From the NCBI GenBank assembly GCA_943328975.2, contig CALQCC020000009.1:1-64000 (forward strand): DNA of 64,000 bases. The letters run 5' to 3'. The notes below the pieces were generated by a model. It was not told where the DNA came from. It ran no database searches and was given only the letters and a program-made list of their open reading frames with translations. The stretch is from Bordetella parapertussis. GTDB lineage: Bacteria > Acidobacteriota > Terriglobia > Bryobacterales > Bryobacteraceae. This document shows, one piece after another, positions 34,160 to 42,094 of this stretch. A program made the position numbers and the translations under genes. The first letter of the stretch is position 1, and each line of letters opens with the position of its first letter.

Positions 34160-34782
34160 TGGGTTCTTTTCCGAGAGGCATGCCGCCTCGCCGACCTAGA
34201 ATTCGCGAGAACGTCAATGAAGCGATCCGTGCGCGTGAAGTGCGTGCCGTATTCCCCGACGGGTCCGTTGAAATTCTTCCTACGTTAGTTGCTGTCCGAA
34301 AGGCCAAGGACTTGGGCTTGGATCTGATCGTGGTGTCACCCACGGCGGAGCCTCCCGTGGCGAAGGCCATGGACTATGGCCAGTGGCAATACGAGAACAA
34401 AAAGAAGCAGCACGAAGCCAAGCGGAAGCAACATATCATCCTGGTGAAGGAGCTGAAGTTCCGGCCCAACACCGATGACCATGACTACGACTTCAAGCTG
34501 AAGCACGCGGTCCGATTCCTGCAAGAGGGCAATCGTGTGAAGGCTGTTGTTCAGTTCCGTGGACGCGAAATTGCGCACGTGGATCTGGGCAAGAAGCTGT
34601 TGCTACGTTTTGCCGAAGACCTGAAGGAGTTCGGCACCATTGAGGGCCAGCCGCGCCTCGAAGGCCGCAACGCACACGTGATCTTCAGCCCGGTGAAGGT
34701 AGCCCATCCGCCAGTTGTGAAGGAAAAGTCGAAATCGACGGATCCGGCAACGGGCGAAACATCCGATCCCACCGTCCACTAA
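34159..34782 (+). CDS. infC: Translation initiation factor IF-3
   Basis: A 207-residue IF-3, which prevents subunit association and checks the start codon on the 30S subunit. The N-domain starts RRPRIRENVNEAIRAREVRAV, the linker is KAMDYGQWQYENKKKQHEAKRKQ, and the C-domain has FRPNTDDHDYDFKLKHAVRFLQEGNRVKAVVQFRGREIAH. A charged tail of about 25 residues is extra. Unlike most bacteria, rpmI and rplT do not follow; a strong inverted repeat ends the gene. The ATG overlaps the stop of a tiny leader ORF. Confidence 0.95.
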   Translation: MGSFPRGMPPRRPRIRENVNEAIRAREVRAVFPDGSVEILPTLVAVRKAKDLGLDLIVVSPTAEPPVAKAMDYGQWQYENKKKQHEAKRKQHIILVKELKFRPNTDDHDYDFKLKHAVRFLQEGNRVKAVVQFRGREIAHVDLGKKLLLRFAEDLKEFGTIEGQPRLEGRNAHVIFSPVKVAHPPVVKEKSKSTDPATGETSDPTVH

Positions 34783-34794
34783 CGGAACTTCTTC

Positions 34795-34849
34795 AAAGCC
34801 TCCTGCGTATTCCCTCCTGAGTGTCCAGAGGAGATACGCAGGAGGCTTT
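34795..34849 (+). terminator. 16-bp inverted repeat: infC terminator that also covers the next ribosome binding site
   Basis: AAAGCCTCCTGCGTAT (34795-34810) pairs perfectly with ATACGCAGGAGGCTTT (34834-34849). An inner CTCCT/AGGAG pairing extends the stem across a bulge, and a TTTT run follows. It works on paper as the infC terminator. The right arm contains GGAGG (34841-34845), the ribosome site of the PspC gene starting at 34852, so readthrough transcripts would hide that site. Confidence 0.75.
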
Positions 34850-34851
34850 TG

Positions 34852-35172
34852 ATGTTTTGCACCCAATGTGGTGTTTCGCTCGGTGAGCAGGAGCCAAATT
34901 TTTGTCCAGCGTGCGGGCGGCAGATGCGCGCGGAACGTCCGCAATTCAGACAGGCACAGAAGACGCTGCATCGTCCACTGCAAGGACGGCGAATCGCAGG
35001 TGTCTGTGCGGGGTTTGCGGAGTATCTGGACGTGGATGTGACGCTGATCCGGATCCTGTGGGTGGTGGCGCTGTTCTGCTTCGGAACAGGGCTGCTGGCT
35101 TACCTGATTGCGTCGCTCATTATGCCGAACGAGGACCCTCGATCGGCGCGCGACACTGTTACAGCAAACTAG
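34852..35172 (+). CDS. Zinc-ribbon plus PspC-domain membrane protein
   Basis: A 106-residue protein. Residues 1-24 form a zinc ribbon ([24 protein letters not shown], four cysteines as two CxxC pairs). A PspC domain follows ([31 protein letters not shown]) with a membrane helix and [15 protein letters not shown]. PspC proteins are small membrane stress components. The ATG is chosen over a TTG one codon earlier; GGAGG lies six bases upstream, inside the arm of a strong inverted repeat. It overlaps the end of obgE by four bases. Confidence 0.85.
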   Translation: MFCTQCGVSLGEQEPNFCPACGRQMRAERPQFRQAQKTLHRPLQGRRIAGVCAGFAEYLDVDVTLIRILWVVALFCFGTGLLAYLIASLIMPNEDPRSARDTVTAN

Positions 35173-36191
35173 GCTTCGTCGTCTTCTTTGGGCGGCATGA
35201 CCAGCTTGGCCATCGCCTGCTTGAGTTCTTCGATGCCTTCGCCGGTGGCGCTGGAGATTTTGAAGAACGGCAGGTTGCGGCGCTTGGCTAGCGCCCGGAG
35301 CGATGAGACCCGCTTGGGGTCTTGGGCGGCGTCGATCTTCGTCGCCACGACGATCATGGGCTTAGCAGCCAACTCTTCCGAGAAGTTCGCCAGCTCTTTC
35401 ATCACGATCTTGAAGTCGTCCACCGGCTTGCGCGTGGAGAGCTCGGAAACGTCCACCAAGTGAGCCAGGAGGCCCGTGCGCTCGACGTGGCGCAGGAATT
35501 GGATACCGAGGCCGTGGCCTTCGGACGCGCCTTCGATCAAGCCGGGGATGTCGGCCACGACGAAGGTACGGTAGTTGTCGGCATCGGGAGAGACTACGCC
35601 CAAGTTCGGTTCCAGCGTGGTGAACGGATAGTCGGCGATCTTCGGGCGTGCAGCGGAGATGCGCGAGATCAGTGTGGATTTGCCGGCGTTCGGGAAGCCC
35701 ACCAAACCGACGTCCGCGAGCAGTTTCAGCTCCAGGCGTAGACGGCGTTCCTGGCCCGGCTTGCCATCTTCGTGTTCGGTGGGAGCTTGGTGCGTGGACG
35801 ACATGAAGCGCGCGTTACCGCGCCCGCCACGTCCGCCTTTGGCGACGACGAAGCGGTCACCCAGGGTTGTAAAGTCGTGGATCAATCCGCCGGTTTCAGC
35901 GTCGGTAACGACGGTGCCCACAGGCACGCCGATCTCGACAGATTCCCCGTCGCGGCCCTTCTTGTTGCTGCCTTCACCGTGCCGGCCGCGCTGGGCCTTG
36001 TGCTCGGGGTTGTAGCGCATGTGCAGCAGGGTGTTGTAACCCTGACTGGCAGTCATGACCACGTCCCCACCACGGCCACCATCGCCGCCACTGGGTCCGC
36101 CCTTGGGGACGAACTTTTCGCGCCGGAACGCAAGAATGCCGTTACCGCCGTCGCCGGCCTTCACGGAAATAATAACTTCATCTATAAACAC
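35169..36191 (-). CDS. obgE: GTPase Obg
   Basis: A 340-residue essential GTPase of ribosome assembly and stress control. The glycine-rich Obg fold ([33 protein letters not shown]) spans about 1-158. The G domain has [11 protein letters not shown] (P-loop), [16 protein letters not shown] (G3 and switch), and VATKIDA (G4). No OCT domain follows, the common form. GTG start. It follows rplU and rpmA in the usual rplU-rpmA-obg order, with a hairpin in the 93-base gap before it. Confidence 0.96.
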   Translation of the reverse strand: MFIDEVIISVKAGDGGNGILAFRREKFVPKGGPSGGDGGRGGDVVMTASQGYNTLLHMRYNPEHKAQRGRHGEGSNKKGRDGESVEIGVPVGTVVTDAETGGLIHDFTTLGDRFVVAKGGRGGRGNARFMSSTHQAPTEHEDGKPGQERRLRLELKLLADVGLVGFPNAGKSTLISRISAARPKIADYPFTTLEPNLGVVSPDADNYRTFVVADIPGLIEGASEGHGLGIQFLRHVERTGLLAHLVDVSELSTRKPVDDFKIVMKELANFSEELAAKPMIVVATKIDAAQDPKRVSSLRALAKRRNLPFFKISSATGEGIEELKQAMAKLVMPPKEDDEA

Positions 36192-36237
36192 GGAAAACCA
36201 CCACCCACAGCCTTCGGGTTAGTCCAGACACACGAAA

Positions 36238-36276
36238 GGCCAGGAATCCGCCAACCTGCGGCGAATGGCCCTGGCC
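36238..36276 (-). repeat. Hairpin between rpmA and obgE
   Basis: GGCCAGG (36238-36244) pairs with CCTGGCC (36270-36276), with an inner CCGC/GCGG stem. On the leftward transcript it is followed by TTTCGT, a poor U-run. It may attenuate transcription into obgE so that the ribosomal proteins are made in excess. Confidence 0.35.
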
Positions 36277-36284
36277 CTAAATAA

Positions 36285-36542
36285 TTACTCTGCGGCAGCG
36301 ACGCTGACAAACTTGCCCATGCGACCGCGATCACGGAAGGCGATAACGCCGGTGATCTTGGCGAACAGGGTGTCGTCCTTGCCGATACCGACATTCAAGC
36401 CGGGCTTGATCTTCGAACCGCGCTGGCGGACGATGATCGAACCGCCGGGGACCAATTGGCCACCGAACGCTTTGATGCCGAGACGTTGGGCATTTGAATC
36501 ACGCCCATTTTTTGAACTGCCTAAACCTTTTTTATGTGCCAT
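36285..36542 (-). CDS. rpmA: 50S ribosomal protein L27
   Basis: An 85-residue L27, located near the peptidyl-transferase centre. It starts [21 protein letters not shown] and continues with [26 protein letters not shown]. There is no N-terminal extension of the kind processed by Prp in Firmicutes. Located eight bases after rplU. Confidence 0.97.
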   Translation of the reverse strand: MAHKKGLGSSKNGRDSNAQRLGIKAFGGQLVPGGSIIVRQRGSKIKPGLNVGIGKDDTLFAKITGVIAFRDRGRMGKFVSVAAAE

Positions 36543-36550
36543 GACAGCTA

Positions 36551-36859
36551 TTAAGCGAGAATCTCGCGAACCTCCACACGTGTGTAATTCTGGCGATGGC
36601 CCTGAGTCCGGCGATACTGCTTTTTGCGCTTGAACTTGAACACGATCGTCTTCTCGCCGCGACCATGGGAATGGATCGTTCCGAGCACGCGAGCGCCGCT
36701 AACAGCGGTGCCTGCCTTCACGTCGTCTCCGTCCATGATGGCCAGCACGCGATTAAATTCAACCTGCGCCCCCACTTCACCGGGGAGCGTCTCGACTTCA
36801 AGGGATTGCCCCGGCGCAACGCGATACTGCTTTCCGCCGGTTTCGATGACTGCGTACAT
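36551..36859 (-). CDS. rplU: 50S ribosomal protein L21
   Basis: A 102-residue L21 binding 23S r[21 protein letters not shown] at the N-terminus, then [26 protein letters not shown] at the C-terminus, the family signature. First gene of the rplU-rpmA-obgE operon; AGAAGGA precedes the ATG. Confidence 0.97.
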   Translation of the reverse strand: MYAVIETGGKQYRVAPGQSLEVETLPGEVGAQVEFNRVLAIMDGDDVKAGTAVSGARVLGTIHSHGRGEKTIVFKFKRKKQYRRTQGHRQNYTRVEVREILA

Positions 36860-36928
36860 AGAAATCCTTCTGCTACTTAATTGAAACTGTTGCTCCCTTC
36901 TCTGATGTGAGGAGGGGACAGAACTTCT

Positions 36929-36958
36929 AGAGTACTACAAAACGGGATCCCGTGCCAA
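36929..36958 (-). promoter_or_regulatory. Candidate promoter of rplU-rpmA-obgE
   Basis: On the minus strand TTGGCA, an 18-base spacer containing the palindrome CGGGATCCCG, and TACTCT. This gives a leader of about 60 bases before the rplU ATG, which has its own ribosome binding site. The rest of the 222-base gap to the divergent bactofilin gene shows no other clear element. Confidence 0.42.
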
Positions 36959-37081
36959 ACGCCGCCTGGCTTCGGCCTTCCGGCCCATTAATCGGGCCAT
37001 TCTCGTTATGGTAACGTTCTTCCTTCCGACTTTCTCTTGACCCGTAGTAGTATGTAGACAGTACCGGAAGGAGGCGTCCTA

Positions 37082-37672
37082 ATGTCCATGTGGAATCGCC
37101 GAAAAGATGAAGAACAACCCGTAGTCAAGCCCGTTTCGGCCCCGCCTCAGCAACGATCAGAACCCGCCAAGGAAGGAATCCCTATGTCCACGACCTCGAA
37201 TCGCCCCTATGCAGGACAAGACACGCCGGTTGAGGCGCCCATGCGCGGTGGAAATGCGGTTCTAGGCAAGTCGGTCATCGTAAAAGGGCAGATTTTTAGC
37301 CGCGAGGACTTGACCATCGACGGCGAAGTGGAAGGCACCGTGGAGCTCCAAGAGCACCGCCTCACCGTGGGACCCAACGGCAAAGTCACGGCCACCATCA
37401 AGGCACGCGAGATTTGCATCATCGGAACCGTAACCGGCAACGTTGAAGCTTCCGATAAGATCGATATCCGCAAGGAAGCGAAGCTGGTGGGCGACATTCG
37501 CACGGCCCGCATCGTGATCGAAGACGGTGCATATTTCAAGGGAAATATCGACATTATCCGGACGCCGGCAGCGGCCCCCGCGGGTAAACCGCAGGCTGTA
37601 GCGACTGCGGCTCCGAAACCGGCTGCTGCGGCGGCTTCCGGCTCCCACACGACGACCGAAGGCTCCCGCTAG
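37082..37672 (+). CDS. Bactofilin family cytoskeletal protein
   Basis: A 196-residue bactofilin. A disordered N-terminal part (1-55) is followed by the right-handed β-helix (about 58-160): AVLGKSVIVKGQIFSREDLTIDGEVEGTVEL, GKVTATIKAREICIIGTVTGNVEASDKIDIRKEAKLVGDI, ARIVIEDGAYFKGNIDI. The tail is Ala/Pro rich. Bactofilins polymerise without nucleotides on the membrane and help shape or position wall enzymes and motility machinery. Strong AAGGAGG eight bases before the ATG suggests high expression. Confidence 0.92.
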   Translation: MSMWNRRKDEEQPVVKPVSAPPQQRSEPAKEGIPMSTTSNRPYAGQDTPVEAPMRGGNAVLGKSVIVKGQIFSREDLTIDGEVEGTVELQEHRLTVGPNGKVTATIKAREICIIGTVTGNVEASDKIDIRKEAKLVGDIRTARIVIEDGAYFKGNIDIIRTPAAAPAGKPQAVATAAPKPAAAAASGSHTTTEGSR

Positions 37673-37683
37673 TCAGTTGAGAA

Positions 37684-38280
37684 GTGGGGATCAGCGCATT
37701 GCAAACGCGGAACAGCAGTGGGCTGGACCAATTCTGCGCCACTCTTGAAGAGCGGGCGGGGATGAATATCCTGGATCTGGCTGGCGCCAACCAGGATACG
37801 ATCTCCTTCATCACCAACTACGGGCATGGGTTGTACTCCGACGATCTGCTGCTGCAGATGGACCAGTGCTTCGGCGACCGCGACTTTTTCGAGAACCAGA
37901 TCAACCCGCGGAAAGTGGAAGAGTTTCTCGAACGTGCGCTCCACTTCCCGGACGATCATTTCGATGGCGCGCTGGTGTGGGACACTCTGCAATACCTCTC
38001 GGCTCCCCTGCTAGCGGTGGTCATTGAGCGCTTGTGGCACATGCTGCGGCCCGGAAGTTGCATGCTGGCGCTGTTTAACGCGAACGAACAGGCGGAGAAA
38101 GTCCAGTCCTACTCGTATCGGATCGCCGATCATCGCACCATCGGGATGCTCCCGAGGACCATGCGGCGACCGTCGCAGCCGTTCAATAACCGGACGCTGG
38201 AGAAGCTGTTTCAGAACTTTCATTCGGTGAAATTTTTCCTTACACGGGAGAATTTGCGCGAAGTGATTGTTCGCCGCTAG
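37684..38280 (+). CDS. Degenerate SAM-methyltransferase-like protein
   Basis: A 198-residue protein with the outline of a class I methyltransferase: NILDLAGANQDTISFITNYGHG in place of motif I (glycine-poor), FPDDHFDGALVWDTLQYLSAPLL as the motif IV region, and LWHMLRPGSCMLALFNA as motif VI. The SAM-binding glycines are reduced, so catalytic activity is doubtful. GTG start 11 bases after bactofilin, so probably co-transcribed and perhaps a bactofilin-associated factor. lysS follows with its own promoter. Confidence 0.65.
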   Translation: MGISALQTRNSSGLDQFCATLEERAGMNILDLAGANQDTISFITNYGHGLYSDDLLLQMDQCFGDRDFFENQINPRKVEEFLERALHFPDDHFDGALVWDTLQYLSAPLLAVVIERLWHMLRPGSCMLALFNANEQAEKVQSYSYRIADHRTIGMLPRTMRRPSQPFNNRTLEKLFQNFHSVKFFLTRENLREVIVRR

Positions 38281-38292
38281 TCCCGTTATTCG

Positions 38293-38298
38293 TATACT
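38293..38298 (+). promoter_or_regulatory. Candidate -10 box for lysS (leaderless)
   Basis: TATACT followed by six bases (TCATCT) and the lysS ATG at 38305. No ribosome binding site exists in this interval. Confidence 0.42.
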
Positions 38299-38304
38299 TC
38301 ATCT

Positions 38305-39723
38305 ATGTCCTTGGAAGACGATTTGTTTGCACAACGCCGAAGCCGTGTGGCTGAGATTGAGGCGTTGGGGTTCCGCGGCTACGGGCAGCGGTTCGATTTC
38401 ACGCACACGGTTGCGCAGGTTTTAGCCACCTACAGCACGAAGACCGCGGAAGAGTTGGCGGACAACCCCCGCGTGCGCATGGCCGGCCGTATCATGACCA
38501 TCCGGCGCATGGGCAAAGCTGGCTTCATGCACCTGATGCAGTCCGGCGAACGGTTGCAGGTCTATGTCCGCAAGGACGCGGTCTCTGAGCGCGACTACAA
38601 GCTCTACGAGATTCTCGACATGGGCGACATCGTGGGTGTGGACGGTTACGTATTCCGCACGCGCACAGGAGAGCTATCGATCCACGTCGAGCAACTGACC
38701 TTCCTCTCGAAGATTCTGATGACGCTGCCGGAGAAGTTCCACGGTTTGGAAGACGTGGAGCTCCGATACCGCCAGCGCTATCTGGACTTGATCGCCAATG
38801 CCGATTCGCAGAAGGTCTTCATGACGCGCGCGAAGATCGTGTCTTCGCTGCGGCGGCAACTGGAAGAGCGCGGCTTTGTCGAAGTAGAAACCCCGATGAT
38901 GCAAGCTGTCTACGGCGGCGCCACAGCGAAGCCGTTTGTCACGCATCACAATACGCTGGACCTCGATCTCTACATGCGCATCGCGCCGGAGCTGTATCTC
39001 AAGCGCTTGATCGTGGGCGGCCTCGACCGTGTGTACGAAATCAATCGCAACTTTCGCAACGAAGGCATCTCGACGCATCACAATCCGGAGTTCACGATGC
39101 TGGAGTTCTATCAGGCATACACGGACTATCGCGGCTTGATGGATTTCACGGCGGAGATGCTGAAGCAGACGGCGATTGATGCGACCGGCTCGTCTGTGGT
39201 GATGTATCAGGGGCAGGAACTCGATTTCGGCCACGTGAAACGCATGTCGATGCAGGAAGCAGTCGGAGATTCCACGCTGCGTGGGGATGCGCTGGTACAT
39301 GCATTCGAAGCCGAGGTGGAACCGACGCTGTTCCAGCCGACGATCATTTACGACTATCCGGTGGAAGTCTCGCCGCTGTCAAAGCAGCGCGATGACGATC
39401 CGGGCTTTGTGGAGCGCTTCGAGATTTACGCGGCAGGCATGGAGATCGGCAACGCATACACCGAGTTGAACGATCCGGCCGAGCAATGCCGTCGCTTCGG
39501 GATGCAGCTGGACCGGCAAGCGGCTGGCGACGAAGAAGCGCACCAGATGGACGAAGACTATCTGCGCGCCATGAGTTACGGCATGCCGCCGACGGGTGGG
39601 GAAGGCATTGGAATCGATCGCCTCACCATGATCCTGACGGACTGCAAGTCGATCCGCGACGTGATTTTGTTCCCGCTACTGCGTCCTGAAGGGGACATCG
39701 GAATCGCAGCAAAGTTAAAGTAA
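38305..39723 (+). CDS. lysS: Lysyl-tRNA synthetase (class II)
   Basis: A 472-residue class II synthetase charging tRNA-Lys. The N-terminal OB anticodon-binding domain ([21 protein letters not shown]) spans about 55-150. Catalytic motifs are motif 1 ([20 protein letters not shown]), motif 2 ([25 protein letters not shown]) and motif 3 ([13 protein letters not shown]). The length is slightly below the usual 490-505, because the N-terminus is short. Confidence 0.97.
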   Translation: MSLEDDLFAQRRSRVAEIEALGFRGYGQRFDFTHTVAQVLATYSTKTAEELADNPRVRMAGRIMTIRRMGKAGFMHLMQSGERLQVYVRKDAVSERDYKLYEILDMGDIVGVDGYVFRTRTGELSIHVEQLTFLSKILMTLPEKFHGLEDVELRYRQRYLDLIANADSQKVFMTRAKIVSSLRRQLEERGFVEVETPMMQAVYGGATAKPFVTHHNTLDLDLYMRIAPELYLKRLIVGGLDRVYEINRNFRNEGISTHHNPEFTMLEFYQAYTDYRGLMDFTAEMLKQTAIDATGSSVVMYQGQELDFGHVKRMSMQEAVGDSTLRGDALVHAFEAEVEPTLFQPTIIYDYPVEVSPLSKQRDDDPGFVERFEIYAAGMEIGNAYTELNDPAEQCRRFGMQLDRQAAGDEEAHQMDEDYLRAMSYGMPPTGGEGIGIDRLTMILTDCKSIRDVILFPLLRPEGDIGIAAKLK

Positions 39724-40950
39724 ATGTTCGAGTTCTTCATCGCCGCCCGGTACTTGCGCGCAAAGCGCAAGCAGGTGATGATTTCTGTCATTTCTGTCAT
39801 CTCGGTGATCGGAGTCGCAACCGGCGTGATGGCGCTGGTGATCGCACTCGCGGTTACCAATGGGCTCCGAAACACCACCCAACGGACCTTCCTTGCCGCC
39901 ACCGCGCACGTGATGGTGATGGAAAAAACTCGCGGGCCTGGAATCGAAGGTTGGCAGACGATCGCGGACAAACTCGCGAAACTACCGGGCGTGCACGATG
40001 CGACTCCGGCCTTGTACGACACAGCGTTCATCAGCGGTCCGATTAACAGCGTGGGCGTGGGCATCAAGGGTTTATCGTTCTTACCGGGCTCCTACCTGCC
40101 GGAAATTCTGCTGCATTTGAATAAAGGCTCAGTTGACGATCTGCGGGTGAAGGACGGTCTGCCGGGTGTCATTCTCGGCGTCGAGACAGCGAAGCAGATT
40201 GGCGCCGTGGTGGGCACGCATGTGAGCCTCCTGATCCCGAATGGCGACATCACCCCGTTCGGGCCACGCCCCAGCTATGAAAACGTGCGAGTGGCTGGAC
40301 TGTTCGAGTCGGGCATGTACAACTACGACAATGGCCTCGCGTTCATGGCGTTGGCCGACGTGCAACGTTTGTGGGGTTACGGCGACATCGTGAACAGCAT
40401 CGAGATGAACCTCACGGACATCTACCAGGCCCCCGCTGTGGCGAAAGCTGCAGAGCCGGTCATCGGCAAAGATCTGGCCGCCACTACCTGGCAAGAGCAG
40501 AATCGCCCGATCCTGGATGCGTTTCAATTGGAGCGCATGGTTGCGGTGATCACTATCGGATTGATTCAGTTGGTGGCTGCGCTGAACATTTTGACCGCGC
40601 TGGTGATGATGGTGATGGAGAAACATCGCGACATTGCGATCCTGATGTCGATGGGAGCTCGGGTGGGGCAGATTCGCAGGATCTTCATCTACAAGGGCGC
40701 GATCATCGGAGCCACTGGGACTGTGATTGGCTTGATCTTGGGTTATGGCATCAGCTACTTTGCGGAGCGATATCAGTGGCTGAAGTTGGATCAGGCGGTC
40801 TACTCGTTGAAGTATCTTCCGCTGGAAGCGGATTGGTCCGACGCGTTCTGGATCGCCGGGGCGGCGATGGCGGTGAGTCTGCTGGCGACGATTTATCCGG
40901 CGTGGAGTGCGACGAAGATCACGCCGGTGGAGTCGATGCGGTACGAGTAG
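39724..40950 (+). CDS. lolC: LolC/LolE-type ABC transporter permease
   Basis: A 408-residue inner-membrane permease. One helix near residues 20-46 (ISVIGVATGVMALVIALAV), a periplasmic MacB_PCD-like domain (about 50-265), then three helices of the FtsX domain (LIQLVAALNILTALVMMVMEKHRDIAILMSMGA) and a terminal YPAWSATKITPVESMRYE. LolCDE releases lipoproteins from the inner membrane to LolA. No LolD ATPase is adjacent. The ATG follows the lysS stop immediately, without a gap. Confidence 0.85.
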   Translation: MFEFFIAARYLRAKRKQVMISVISVISVIGVATGVMALVIALAVTNGLRNTTQRTFLAATAHVMVMEKTRGPGIEGWQTIADKLAKLPGVHDATPALYDTAFISGPINSVGVGIKGLSFLPGSYLPEILLHLNKGSVDDLRVKDGLPGVILGVETAKQIGAVVGTHVSLLIPNGDITPFGPRPSYENVRVAGLFESGMYNYDNGLAFMALADVQRLWGYGDIVNSIEMNLTDIYQAPAVAKAAEPVIGKDLAATTWQEQNRPILDAFQLERMVAVITIGLIQLVAALNILTALVMMVMEKHRDIAILMSMGARVGQIRRIFIYKGAIIGATGTVIGLILGYGISYFAERYQWLKLDQAVYSLKYLPLEADWSDAFWIAGAAMAVSLLATIYPAWSATKITPVESMRYE

Positions 40951-40991
40951 GTGTCGAGAGGAGTCTCGACACGGCACGCACGAGTGCGTGC
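40951..40991. repeat. Two adjacent perfect hairpins between convergent genes
   Basis: GTGTCGAGA-GGAG-TCTCGACAC (40951-40972) is followed after one base by GCACGCAC-GA-GTGCGTGC (40974-40991). They lie directly after the permease stop and end one base before the moeB-like stop. Each is perfect (9 and 8 bp). Neither has a T-run, so they may act as 3' protective structures, a weak bidirectional terminator or a dispersed REP-like element. Confidence 0.6.
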
Positions 40992-40992
40992 G

Positions 40993-42015
40993 CTACATCC
41001 CCACGTAGCGAGCATAAACGCTGCGGGCGACACCCGGATCAGTCGTGCCTTTGATGATGGCCCGCCCGTCCGGGAACACCGTGAGCTCGAACGAATCGAT
41101 GACGGCTCGCACCGCAAAATCATTCGAGCGGACCGTAGCCAACGGAGCCAGGCGCTTCGCCAGTTCGACTAGATCCACCGGGCGCGACCGTTCGTGAATC
41201 TGCACCGCGTTTCTGCCGCACAGGCTGATGGGGGCGCGCCGTTGACCGTTGAGATGAACGAAGTCGCGACGCGCGCAGCAAGGGCACGCGGGATCGCGCG
41301 ACGGGGGCTTGGTCTGGCGAATTTCTCCGGACCAAACGTCGACCGTGGTCATACGCGCCACAACCGATGCGGCACCGCGCGCGAGAATCTTCAAGGCGTC
41401 TCCGCACGCTAACGATGCGATGGTTGCAGTGATGGGCGCGATCACGCCGTCGGTCTCGCAGGTCGGCTGCGATCCCTGTGGAGGCTCGGGATAAACGCAG
41501 CGAAGGCAGGCAGTCTGGCCCGGAATGATGGGTAGCTTCACGCCATAGCTACCGACGGCGGCAGCGTAAATCCATGGGATGTCTTCGCGCACGGCGTAAT
41601 CGTTGATTAGGAAGCGGGCCTCGAAGTTATCCGTGCCATCCACGATAAGGTCGACGTCTTCCAGCAATTCTTCGGCACTGGCGGGCGTTAGATCGGCGAC
41701 GATGGGTTCCACTGTGATGTCCGAATTCACTTGCGCCAGGCGCTTGGCGGCCGCAACAGCTTTCGGTAAAGCTTCGGCAGCGTCGGCTTCGCTGTAAAGG
41801 AACTGGCGTTGGAGGTTGCTGGGCTCCACGAAATCACGGTCGATGAGGCGCAACTTGCCGACGCCGGCGCGCGCTAGGATTTCGGCCTCCACGGTTCCCA
41901 GCGCCCCGCAGCCTACAATGACGACGGAGGCTTCGCGAATTCTTCGCTGTCCATCCTCGCCTACGGGTGCGAATCTGGATTGGCGAGAGTAACGGGAATC
42001 GGTGGCTTGCGTCAT
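40993..42015 (-). CDS. moeB: ThiF/MoeB family adenylyltransferase
   Basis: A 340-residue E1-like enzyme that adenylates the C-terminal glycine of a small ubiquitin-like sulfur carrier (MoaD or ThiS). Nucleotide motif VVIVGCGALGTVEAEILARAG, RLIDRDFVEPSNLQRQFLY, DGTDNFEARFLIND and the zinc cysteines (CLRC and CPCC) are intact. The C-terminal 80 residues form a β-rich appendix in place of a rhodanese domain. Which carrier it serves is not shown here. ATG start; the gene diverges from bamA-like. Confidence 0.88.
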   Translation of the reverse strand: MTQATDSRYSRQSRFAPVGEDGQRRIREASVVIVGCGALGTVEAEILARAGVGKLRLIDRDFVEPSNLQRQFLYSEADAAEALPKAVAAAKRLAQVNSDITVEPIVADLTPASAEELLEDVDLIVDGTDNFEARFLINDYAVREDIPWIYAAAVGSYGVKLPIIPGQTACLRCVYPEPPQGSQPTCETDGVIAPITATIASLACGDALKILARGAASVVARMTTVDVWSGEIRQTKPPSRDPACPCCARRDFVHLNGQRRAPISLCGRNAVQIHERSRPVDLVELAKRLAPLATVRSNDFAVRAVIDSFELTVFPDGRAIIKGTTDPGVARSVYARYVGM

Positions 42016-42094
42016 CTAAGTAGGGGGGAGAGCTCTGTTTCGATAGTAGCGGTTTCCGGTGCCTAACTGAACGGGTGCGATATCATTGAAAAAC

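Noticed and set aside
34783-34851. rpmI or rplT after infC
   Set aside because: No frame with L35 or L20 motifs exists here; the region is the inverted repeat and the PspC gene follows.
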